Shown here one piece after another: positions 13,401 to 23,892 of a stretch of DNA of 64,000 bases. Both the position numbers and the translations under genes were made by a program. Source of the DNA: Penelope pileata (lineage: Eukaryota > Chordata > Aves > Galliformes > Cracidae); NCBI GenBank assembly GCA_013396635.1, contig WBMW01005028.1, positions 62,001-126,000 on the forward strand. Reading direction: 5' to 3'. The notes under the pieces were generated by a model. It was not told where the DNA came from and made no database searches. It was given only the letters and a program-made list of their open reading frames with translations. How positions within the stretch are numbered: position 1 is the first letter of the stretch; the number at the start of each line of letters is the position of its first letter.

Positions 13401-16400
13401 GGCTTGAACTGGAAACAGTGATATCCCACACAGATATCTATAGTTGAGATGCACTCTTGATCCCCAATACAAATTCAATATTGTTAGCTAGAAATAAACA
13501 ATATGTTCAAAAATGACACAGCTCATCATTTATATCTGAGATTAATACCATATCATAACTGTGAGAGTGAATAGGTATCATCAATTTACTTTTACAGTAC
13601 TGATGAAAACCACGGAGATCAAAAGTTGCAGAGTTATTAAGGCTTTTACTGTAAAGTGAGAAATTCAAAAGAAGCTCTTGGAATTAGTAAGTTCATCTAA
13701 TCAGTGATGCAATGAACTGTGATTGATTCTGACCAACTATCTGCTCCAGTTCTCTGCTGTGCAAATACAGACTTTTTGAGAATGGGAAGTATTATACCTA
13801 GTGGTCTTAAACTACTTTAATAACAGCACAAAGTAAGAAAGGAACTAAAGACTAGTTGATATTGAAACACAGGTAAATTCAAAATCTGCATTATCAATTA
13901 CAACTCTACCTACTAGAAAGAAACAATTCAATAAAAATAGGATCAACTTTTTTCTGTAAAGAGGTAAATATGAATGGCTTTAGATTTAAATGCATGTTTA
14001 AAGAACTTTTAACATGTTCATTGTTTTTCCTTTAACTATATAAATACTTTGATAGCCTAGATACTGTCTAGGACTTAGAATAGTAATATGAAGTACCGTG
14101 ACTTTGCTTCTCTTCTAATCCATCATATCCAATATTAGGCATATATTCCAACTAGCTGGTACTCATGTCTTCAGGACAAACACCCCTGGTTTCTGTGAAT
14201 CATTTGTTTAAAAAAGGAAGTTATCAGACTTTGGGACCGAACAAATTTAGCAATCACCATAGAGTTTTTGACCCAGTTGTACAAAATACATTTTTTCTGT
14301 AAAATTTCTGACTTTAGTTCCTTTTACCATTACAGTTAATGGCCAAGTATAATTACTGTTTTGAAAGGAATATAGGTAGTTTATTTTCAATTAAATAGTC
14401 ATTTTTTCCGTCACTTTCATTTACCTCACATTCTTTATCTGGTAGTAGCATTTCCCTGACTTTACTGAAAATCATGATATGATAACCTAGAACCATGCTT
14501 ATAATAGCTTTCTTATTTTGAAGTTTAGGCTGGTATAATGAAAACATATTAGTACAAAGGCATTTAGGAAAACAAAGACAAATAGCTAATAGTGCATTAG
14601 TTAAAGAGCATTAAATGATGGGAATGGTCTTATAATGTTAACTTCAGACTGTTGTTTGATGACAAACTGGCTTCAATGGCAAATCCAGTTTAATTTGTTC
14701 TCCAATATAATTCTTCTGGCTGCTTGCTCCTACCTTTGCTCAATGCGGCCCCAGTGATGGTTTCTGAAGCCAGCAGGTTAAAAGATCTTTTTTTTATCTT
14801 AGATGATTTGGCGTATAGTGGACCTTGTGTAAAGGGGGTCCCAGAAGTCAGAGGTGGCATGTCTGAGAAACACTAAGTCATACGGAAAAGGGAGAAGAGG
14901 TGAAAAAGTATGTAGTCTCCATTTCAGGATCATATTGTTGTGGAAATTTGAGAAGATACGTGGAATTACCAGTTTCACTAACTCCCATTTTGTGCAGATA
15001 GTCAAATCCGATAGAGAGGAACAAAGCTTCATGCATAATGTTATGCTATCTTACAGTGGATGTTACTAGTAGAGCCCTTGTCGTACCTATGACCTATAGA
15101 CCCGAGTGGTTCTGGCTGACATCTGAAGCACAGAGAGGCTTTTCAGAACATGGCCTCTCCAGAGAGATGCATCTATTTCCTGGTTGTGAGAACATACTCA
15201 TACAATCTCACATTCAAGTGCACTCTTCATGACAGTAGTCAGGTCTGGGAGGGTGAAGGACATGAAGAGACCATCTTCCTGAAGACTTGTTCCTGTGAGA
15301 GGGGAGTTCTGAGTGTTACTTTGGAAGCAGAATGTAAAGACATGGCCTCTTCAACTATTTTCTGCTAGTTAAGTGATTTTTGTACCTTCATGGGAAATAT
15401 GCAAAAAGAAAGAAATGTTCTTCCATCGCCAGTTTCCCTCACTCACAGGAAAAGCCCAGAAAAAACCCTGAGTCTGGCTAACTTTCCAGATGCAAAAAAG
15501 GCCAACAATACTATTTTACTTGGAAACAACTGTGTGTTGCACCTCATTTTATCTGCTGAAGTTAGCTTATTGTTTTTTGTATGTTATACATTGCAGAGTG
15601 CATCTTTTGGTATAAAGACAAAAGCATAGCCAAGCTTCAGATGCTCTTGTTAAATGCAGTGCACATTACAGTGCTCCTGCTAGCTTAATGATAGCCTAAA
15701 AATTTAATGTAACATTTAATTATGGGAGGATCATAGAAAGAAAATAGTAATTCTTAAAAATATAGCAAGCCTAGTATGTAAATGTGTATTGAAAAAAATG
15801 AGAAAAGGTTAATGGTAAGAGAAAATGAACAGATACATGATAGTATTAGTATTAAGTTTTACAGAGCAGAAACATTGTCTGAAAGGAGGAAACACTCAAG
15901 GGAAAAAAATATTGTTTTAATATGAGAACAAGAAGCAAAGAAGAAAAACTTAAAGACAATTCAAGCTTATAAGCTAACTGAATTTAGCAGGAAGTAAGAA
16001 AGGAATAATATCCATTTCAGTTGCCTGCAACAGAAACTGGTTATAAAATGGAAAATGACACTGTCAAAAGCCATTGTTTCAAAAATCAGATATAGCTGAA
16101 ATAAGTTGATGTTCCAGATTATAGCATGAGAAGTTCTGATACTAACTTAAAAACTTCTGTCGTATTCTCTTTCTGAAGTGTTTCAAACACTATTTAGAAA
16201 ATAGTCACACATGGGAGCTAAGTTAACTAAAATATGTACGTAAAAATCCAGTGGTCATTAAAAACATAATATTTCTGAAACTGTTTGTAGAATAATCGTG
16301 GAAAAGATCTTTGCATATTACTAATGATAGTTTACTCAAATTGACATATTATGGAAAATGTTTTTAAATAGCACTCATGTACTCTCTCAAACCCATAGCC

Positions 16401-18107
16401 ACCTGAATCAAATTTATTGTTAATGAAAGCACAAAAGTCTTTATGAAAACACGAAGGAATTTTGCTTCAAATAGTCTAACAACTATTTATTTTAATCTGT
16501 TTATATGTGCACGTTTATTTTACTCTACTTTTTAAATCCTTCCACACTTGAAGTTAAAGTTCACCTGACATTTATTACCTCGGAAGAAATGCCTTTGTGC
16601 TGACTTGTATCTATTTCAGCTTAGAGGCATATGCATACATGCAGTTGTAAATATAAAACCACACAGAAAGTCTTTAAAAATGTTTTGAATAGAAGACTCT
16701 TTATACTTTATAGGTGGTTGGTATACTTTCTTTTAAAATCCTTAAAAATATGAAGATAATGCTGTTACTTCAAAAACTTTATAGTGCTTTACTTGTATGT
16801 TGACCCATTTGAAAATATCTTGTTAGGGTCTTAGGAGACAAATTCTGATTGCTGCACATCTGTGAATGGGAGTGTCTGTGTTATATTTCTTATGCTGTGT
16901 GGATCCTTTCCTCTTGTTAGAATATTTTCTCTTTAAATACCAGTTCGTAATTGATGTCTCAGAGGTCTCCAATGTCTAACCTCTTGCCCCTGACTGAACT
17001 TGATGAGCACATGATTCAAATAGCTCATAAGATACTTGCTGGGTCATAGTAAAACTGACAAGACTGCTGAATCCCCCGGTGCAGTGCCATGTGCACTGCT
17101 GGCTGCTTCAAAATGAAGCTAGTTTGGTGGATCTCCATAGCTTTCAAAGATCAACATGCAACCTGGCTTACTCTGTTCTTTATTATTTTGGTAGAATTGT
17201 ATGCACTTCACTGTTAGTCTCTTTACTGAATGTGTTAAACTGAGGACAGATCTTGAACAGATCAGACCAGGACAGACTGTGGACAGCCAGATCCACAGAA
17301 GAGAGTTCCTTTGCTGAGCTTGACTGTACTATTTACAAGGGTGTAAATCTACTAAGAACAAGAATGGAATAGTTTGCACTAACAAACTGTCATGAGATAC
17401 ACATAGCCTAGTCACCACCAGAGGCCTCAGAGAGAGGACTGGATTTATGTTTTGGCTCTGAACTTTCCTGTGGCCTCACAATAAGTCAATTCATTCCTAT
17501 CACAGTTTATTATTACAAGTAAAGACCTGTAGTAATGCGGAACGTTAGGGATTGTGAAGCTTTGTGCTTCCATGACCTTCAGTTCTGGAGCAGTAAGCTG
17601 CACAAAACCACAGACCTTGCTGGCAGATTTAGCATCATCAGTGTGTCCAGATATGTCTCCCTGCTCTACTACTTGAAATCTGAAGCTCTCTGCCCTAGCA
17701 GAGGTCTGAGCTGGCCCTCCCATGCCTGGTGCAGTTCACTGAGGATCTGATCTAGAGCTGCAACTGCTCATTGAAATTGTCACACTTCTCAAATCTCCTG
17801 ACAGATGATACCAGTCACGAAATAAGGAAAATGAATATTTAGTTTTGCAGCTAATAAGATATAGAGTCTTACTTCCCTTGAGAAGCTTTCTATTTCAGTG
17901 TTGCCTAGTAAAGCATTGGATTTAGGTTTTAAAAGTCAAGTTTGTGATAAGCTTGGAAAAGTCTGATTTCAATCCAGTTTTTACTTAGAAAAGCTGAAAA
18001 ATAATGCCAACTTTCATATTTTGGCCACTCCTATCTAACTAGTTGTTTACTTCTCCTTACAATGTGAGATAGTCAGTCACAATAAAAAAAATCTAGATAG
18101 ATTCAAC
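7500..18107. other. Unique DNA, no gene seen
   Basis: No host gene or transposon is recognisable in this 10.6-kb stretch. The 8830-9080 segment is rich in TAATTA/ATTAA motifs and looks enhancer-like, but that is only an impression. The segment 9190-9880 is richer in GC and has overlapping frames of 89-105 codons; none shows a known domain. Around 15040-15370 three overlapping plus-strand frames occur, including a 72-codon one with several Cys, also unrecognised. The 17000-17760 segment has open frames on both strands (92 codons on minus, 71 on plus), which suggests a compositional effect and not a gene. A run of 13 A lies near 10997. Confidence 0.5.
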
Positions 18108-18163
18108 ATTTTCCATCCTCCAACCCAAGTCATTCTATGATTCTATGATTCTATGACTCTATT
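18108..18163 (+). mobile_element. Severely 5'-truncated CR1 tail
   Basis: About 25 bases resembling the end of the CR1 3' UTR (tccatcctccaaccca) are followed directly by three to four ATTCTATG-type units at 18131-18163. This arrangement is the CR1 3' terminus, and it lacks everything upstream. It shows insertion by target-primed reverse transcription that aborted almost at once. Confidence 0.75.
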
Positions 18164-20485
18164 TTCTTAATCTGAGCTTCCGTGAACTGCAAGTATGCTG
18201 AGATTTTTTGCTTTGAGTTAGACAGACACAGTTATTGAAACTGCTCTCTAAGGCTAATTTGAAGACAGTTCATTTCCTGTTTTTTTGAGAGCTCTTGATC
18301 TTTTAATGGCATTCTTTTTTCTAAGTAGCAGTGAAAAAGAGAAAGAGAAAGGGGACTGAACTTTGATGTTGTTCAGTATTGTAACTGATTTCCATACTTG
18401 GCAGTCAGCAAGTGACACTCATCTGTTATTAAAAATAATTTTTTTTGATAAATGGTATCAACGTAACACTGAGAGAGCTCTAGCTGCTGAAGTGATACTA
18501 CGCATTTCTACCTCAATTTAGATTGATGAACAGAATAATCTATAAACTTTGTACTTCTGAAATTTTAAGTGCTAGCTGTGTCCAGCCTTTCCTTTGGCAG
18601 GTTTTCATTTTTCGTACAGTTTGATGCTGAAGCTGATCTCCAACATATGGTGGTGGGTCAGGTAGACAAGTCCTTAGAAATATTCTCAACACAAAGCGAA
18701 ACAAAAATGGCTGTTTTAGGGAGGTGGTTGGTTCTGGTGAAGTTTTAGTATTTGGTGTTGCATTTAGTATTGGTGCAGACTTAAATGTTCTTAGCACAGA
18801 TAAGCACATAAAAATAATACCAATCTGTTTGTCTTAAATTATTTATCCATAAAAAGAAATGATGGGTACATTCTATTCAGTGTTATTTAAAATGAATAAT
18901 TTGTATTTGTTCTCCTAATTAATTTGCATGTCCTGATAATCTAACTTGAGATATTTAACAGCAAAGAAACAATTAGGTTTCTATCTTAAATATCTACACA
19001 TTATTAGTATTGATTTAAAACATTTTCATTAATTTACATAAATGTTGCTTAGATAACTAGATTTTCTAGTGATCTGTGCCACCAGTAAATAATTTGGTGG
19101 GAAATTCTCCTAAAATATATAGTCCATTTCATTAAATGGACTGTTGCAGCTTACAAGTCTGCACATGAAAATTCATTGCTCTGCTTCATATATGTCAATT
19201 ATGTGTGTGAGTGAGAAAAATGAAAGGCACAAAGATAGCCCATTTCATATTTCTATAAATATTTCTCTAGGCAGCCTTGAACTACATAGGCTATTCGAAT
19301 ACTCCAGACTGTAATACATTTTAACATATTCTACAGAAAAATGAAACTTTTTCTACTGAGTAGGAATCGTAACAAGTTTTTTGCTTGAACATCTAAGTGG
19401 ATCATGTGAGTGTTTTTCGTTGTATTGTGGGTAAATATACGCCAAAAACACTACAACTAATTTATTTCATATTCTCTTTGCTTCTGGCTGATTAGTGCAA
19501 ATCAGATTTCATGCTAACCTACGCAAGCAGTTAGTTCACTGTTAGGATCTTAGTGACAAACAAAGATTATGGACTATGCAATGCAGCATTTCTCTTTTTA
19601 CTGTTTTAAAGTATTCATTTTTCTTAGTTAAAAATATGGTCTGAGTTTTCGAAGAACTTCAGAGTTTTTGATATGGAATTGAATCCATGCCTGTGTGCTG
19701 CAGCAGATGAGAGAACTTTCATAAAACAAAACAACAAGAACAAAGGTAATTCTTCTGTTCTTATTAACTTTATATTCTGGAAACACCATGGAGTTAACCA
19801 GTGATACAGGCTCTAATGCCCAAGTAGAGTGGTCATGAAATGCATGGCAATGTGTCTGGTATTTTGGGCAGGAAGAATCTGAGGTGATTGGTGGTTTTTG
19901 TTTTTATTTTAAGAATTTGTGTTAAAGATATATATTGTGGATATTTTTTATGAGTTATGAATGATAAAAAAAAAGGGGGGGGAAACTTTATCCAGAAAAA
20001 GTCTTTGCTAAGGTCTATTTTTTCTATATACAATTATTTCATACATGCCAACAGGCCTTTCCAATATCTTCTAGGAAAATAAATTGAGAAAAATGTGGTT
20101 CCCTGCATATTACATATCTCCCATCACTTGCAAATAATAGTGTCTTAAAATGCAGAACGTTAAAATAAATGTGACTACAGAACAAATTCAGGACAACACT
20201 TGAGTGAATAATTAAAATAAATTGTATAGTACTTTTCATTTAAGGATGAAGATCATTTATTTATTGGGTTAACTGATATCTGGATTTTTAGTGCCTCAAT
20301 TTTCATTCAAGAATATCAGAAAGCTTTTGGAATATTAACTAAAATTTCATACAGAATAACCTTGCTAAGAATGTTATGTTAGAAATGGAAAAATATGATC
20401 ATTTAAGGTACATGACTTGTCCAAATTAATATTGTATTTTTGTGGCAAAGGAAAAAGCTATCATTGTAATCCAACATTTCTGATG
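18164..20485. other. Unique AT-rich DNA, no gene seen
   Basis: Only short frames occur, the longest being 89 codons at 18540-18809 on minus, with no recognised domain. At 18916-18929 a TAATTA homeodomain-type core directly abuts the POU octamer ATTTGCAT, in a segment (18880-19070) dense in similar AT-rich motifs. A run of nine A followed by eight G lies at about 19966-19982. Confidence 0.5.
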
Positions 20486-21062
20486 TATGAGGGCTGCTCC
20501 GAAAGTAATGCTTTTTTAATAAAAAAAATTATTATTATTATTATTATATTGGCCCACAACTTCAGAGGTGGATTTGGTGGTGTGGCAGTAGAGGCTGAAC
20601 CTTCCTGTCATTACATTTTGTTGCTGTGCTACAGATGGCAGCAGAGGGGCAGTCTGACAAAATGGTGTCTGACATTGAAGTGCAGATGAAACAAAGGCGT
20701 GTAACTGAATTTCTCCATGCAGAAAAATGGCACCCATTGACATATGTTGATGCTTGCTGAATGCTGATGCTTGTTTATGGAGATTAAACAGTGAATGTGA
20801 GCACAGTGAGGTGGCGGGTGGTACAATTCAGCAGTGGTGACAGTGCATCACCTCCACTGGTACAGATTTTGATGGACGTGGGATGTGAGCTCTTGTTCAT
20901 TGTTGGAAAAAAATGTGTAGCTAATGGAGGTTACTATGCTGAAAAACAGTGTTTTGTAACTGAGAATGTGCTCTACCAAGCAATGTTACTGTGCTCTTCA
21001 TATCTGTTGTAGTTTCCATGGAAATAAACAGGAGGCATTACCTACTAGGAGCAACCTACATA
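20486..21062 (+). mobile_element. Internally deleted Galluhop-like mariner
   Basis: This is a 577-bp non-autonomous derivative of the same mariner family as 5323-6599. The left end (TATGAGGGCTGCTCCGAAAG) is well preserved; the right end (GCAACCTACATA) is present but altered. The left part runs through the transposase N-terminus and helix-turn-helix region to 'cagcagtggtgacagtg' near 20846. It then jumps to 'cacctccactggtacag', which corresponds to about position 6388 of the full copy. About 735 bp, including all three catalytic Asp codons, is missing. The junction lies at a short shared sequence (…acagtg / aacagtg…), consistent with microhomology repair after incomplete excision. It cannot encode an active transposase. 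Confidence 0.9.
20528..20548 (+). repeat. (ATT)n microsatellite
   Basis: About seven ATT units lie just inside the left terminal repeat of the mariner copy, where the family normally has a short T-rich stretch (ttttattatgttgg). The expansion therefore arose within the element after or during insertion. Confidence 0.85.
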
Positions 21063-22209
21063 TAATAACTGAATACAAGTCGAAATCTGATAGTGTGCTG
21101 TTTATGTACTTTATATGTGTGTATAATCTCTTGTATAAGTTAACCTACACTTTGAATGTTTAATCATTACCTACAAAGTCTTAAGGATAAATGGATGATT
21201 CATTTTCATGTGTTTTGTTGAACAATATCTGAAGTTTCTCTTCATTCTACTTAGAAGTGAAACATTTTATGCTGTCCAATCTCCTAATGAATGTTGCTAC
21301 TGCAAGACTTTACAGTTTCCATGTGTGTATGTATTTTTCCTTTTAATTTATGCCTTCTGTGTATTAATCAGGATGAAACAAAACCTTGATATTTTTAAAG
21401 CCAACATTAAGAGTTCTCATAACTTTCATAGTGTTAACATACATCGTAATATCATGGAACAGTATGCTCACCTCCCTCATCAGTGAATCTGAATCAAATG
21501 CATTCTTACAAAACTGGCTAAATTATTTGAATGTGACAATCACACCTTTAAACCCAGTGGATTTCGGAACTGATGAGAATGAAATATTTGAAATGTGAAG
21601 AAGGTAGCAAAGCCTTGCTTTCATTCAATACTTTACCAATTACTTATTGATCCTGTTCTCTGTTGGTTTTGTTGTGTACTAATTGCTAATGACAAAAGGG
21701 AAATATTTGCTTGACTGAGATACAGATTTACTGAAAGGACTCTACAGGTTTTAGATTCTTCTCCCATCTTTTCTCTCATTTGTTCTTCTCAGCTTGGTGT
21801 GGCAGCATGAAGTGTACAAAGCTATTGTGATTAAGTATTTCCTCAGCCCCCCGCCAACTCTTTTGGAACCTGACCAGACAAGTATTTGTCCAGAAGTCAA
21901 TCAAATCAAAGTAAAATCTGTTAGATGAGATTTCAGGTATGTCTGTATTTCTAATCTTGTTCAAAAGACTACTTCTCTAGCAATTACACTCATTGATTAA
22001 AGCGATGGTGGAAGAAGGCAGATTATGTGTCTCATCAGTTGCATCTGCCCATACTTGTCACCTCTTCTTTTACATTTAGATTACAAAGTCTTTCGGACAA
22101 AATAAATCTTTTTCCTTGGATTTCTACCATGATTATCAGTGTGGCCGAGTTGTTCACTATTGGGGTTCTTAAGCTGAAAAAATAAATAATGCTTTTGTAA
22201 AGTTACTGT
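21063..22209. other. Unique DNA, no gene seen
   Basis: The longest frame (92 codons, 21208-21486 plus) is hydrophobic and Phe/Leu/Cys-rich because the DNA is T-rich; I see no domain or splice context. No repeat is recognised before the CR1 cluster. Confidence 0.5.
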
Positions 22210-22632
22210 GATCTACAATGAGGTTCAGCACAGCAAAATGCAAGGTCTTACACTTGGGTTGAAGTAATCCCAGATATCTATACAGACTGGGAGAAGAACT
22301 CCTTGAGAGTAGCCCAGCTGAGAAAGACCTGGGGGTCCTGCTGGACAAAAAACTGAACTTGAGCCAGCAGTGTGCTCTTGCAGCTTGGAAGGCCAATGGT
22401 ATCCTGGGCTCCATCAGGAGAGGGGTGGCCAGCAGGGACAGGGAGGTGATTGTCCCTCTCTACTCTGCCCTCGTGAGGCCCCATCTGGAGTACTGTATCC
22501 AGGTCTGGGGCGCCCAAAACAGGAAAGACGTGGAACTGTTGGAGAGGGTTCAGAGGAGGGCCACAAAGATGATCAGAGGGCTGGAGCACCTCCCCTATGA
22601 GGACAGACTGAGGGAGCTGGGCTCGTTCAAAA
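22210..22632 (+). mobile_element. CR1 LINE fragment (+), cut at both ends
   Basis: This is a CR1 ORF2 fragment. It starts in the block that reads FNKAKCKVLHL in better copies, continues through LNLSQQCALAAWKANGILGS and the PHLEYCIQVWG block, and stops abruptly after LRELGS near 22630. There the sequence switches to CR1 on the opposite strand. An open frame at 22359-22670 covers most of it, but the first part is in another frame. It has no 3' UTR or ATTCTATG tail, so its 3' part has been lost or displaced by the neighbouring minus-strand copy. Confidence 0.88.
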
Positions 22633-23413
22633 GCAAAAAATGCAAGGAAAAGTTTCTTCCTAACATCTAACTTAAACCTCTGCTATTTTGGGGATCACTT
22701 TCTCCCTGTGTAAAAAGTCGGTCCTCCTGTTTTTAAGCTCCCCTCAAGTGCTATAAGGCCACAATGAGGTGTCCCCAGAGCTTTATCTTCTCCAAGTTAA
22801 ACAAATCCACCTCTCTCAGACTTTCCTCATAGGAGAGGTGCTCCAGTTCCCTGATCATCTTCACGGCCCTTCTCTGGACCCGCTCCAACAGCTCTGCATC
22901 CTTCTCATTCTGGGGGCCCCAGATTTGGATGCAGTACTCCAGATGGGACCTCACAAGGACAGAGCAGAGACCGCAGTCACCTTCCTCTCCCTGCCGGCCA
23001 CCCCTCTTTTGATGCAGCCCAGGATGCTGTTGGCCTTCTGGGCTGCAAGTGCACACTGTTGGCTCATGTCCAGCTTTTCATCCACCGGGACCCCCAAGTG
23101 CTTCTCCACAGGGCTGCTCTCAGGGAGTTCTTCTCCCAGTCTGTACTCATTATCTGAGATTTCCCCAACCAAAGTGCAATACCTTGCACCTCATTAGGTT
23201 CACATGGGCCCACTTTTCAAGCCTGTCCAGGTCCCTCTGGATGGCATCTCCCTTTTCTATTGTGTCAACTGCACCACTCAGCTTGGTGTCATCAGAAAAC
23301 TTGCTGAGGGTACACAGAATCCCACTGTCTATGTCATTGACAAAGATGTGGAAGAGCACCATCTCATTAGAGCAGGAAAGGACCAGCATCTGGGGCTGCA
23401 GGGACAGAAGTAG
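22633..23413 (-). mobile_element. CR1 LINE fragment (-), cut at 3' end
   Basis: Read on the minus strand, this fragment runs from the RT active-site region (LFHIFVNDIDSGI, then SKFSDDTKL, where the usual FADD has become FSDD) through RDLDRLEKWAHVNLM and KLDMSQQCALAAQKANSILG. It continues through PHLEYCIQIWGPQN and on to the region just before the 3' UTR near 22635. Frameshifts split it into several open pieces. It directly abuts the plus-strand fragment at 22632, and the two overlap over the same part of ORF2, so together they form an imperfect inverted repeat. The outer edge near 23413 is approximate. Confidence 0.87.
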
Positions 23414-23892
23414 GCTCTGACTGACAGTTCTCAAAAAACCATTATGCCCCAGTAGCAAATCCAGAAGGTGGGTGGGATACAAGCACCTCATGGAGGGAGG
23501 GATGGTATGAACCACTGAGCAGAATTTGGCTATGATCAGAGATGATGACTCCGATAAATTCTTTGAAGTAAGAGAAAAGTTTAATGACCAGAGACAGAGT
23601 GTGAGGAACATTGAGAAAAGGATTGGTTTGGGCAGTACCAGGAAGTTGCCCCTCTTCCAGCGCTTGCACAAAGTAGAGCATGTGCAATAACCAGCAGACT
23701 TTATTTTATCATTTCCAATGCAATCCCTGAACACTACTGCATGACTAATTGCTTGATTATAGAATACAATCTAGTAAATTCTGAAAACAATAAATACTTT
23801 GTGTGTAATTCTGAGAGTTGCTGCAGATTACACATGTTCACTCTGCAGCTACACAAGAAGAACACAGTAACCTTTAACATTTGCTCTACTAA
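23414..23892. other. Unassigned spacer between two CR1 copies
   Basis: A minus-strand frame runs on from the CR1 RT fragment across this spacer to 23734, but residues beyond the CR1 part match nothing I know. On the minus strand an ATTAAA lies near 23577-23582. The sequence is moderately rich in GC and could be part of another repeat. The right edge, where the next CR1 starts, is near 23893. Confidence 0.4.

Noticed and set aside
17445..17750. Open frames on both strands (92 and 71 codons)
   Set aside because: Frames on both strands over the same DNA point to composition. Neither shows a domain, a start context or splice sites that I can defend.
22210..23413. Twin priming as the cause of the opposed CR1 fragments
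   Set aside because: Twin priming gives adjacent, non-overlapping parts of one element. These two fragments cover the same ORF2 region, so separate insertions or a later rearrangement are required.
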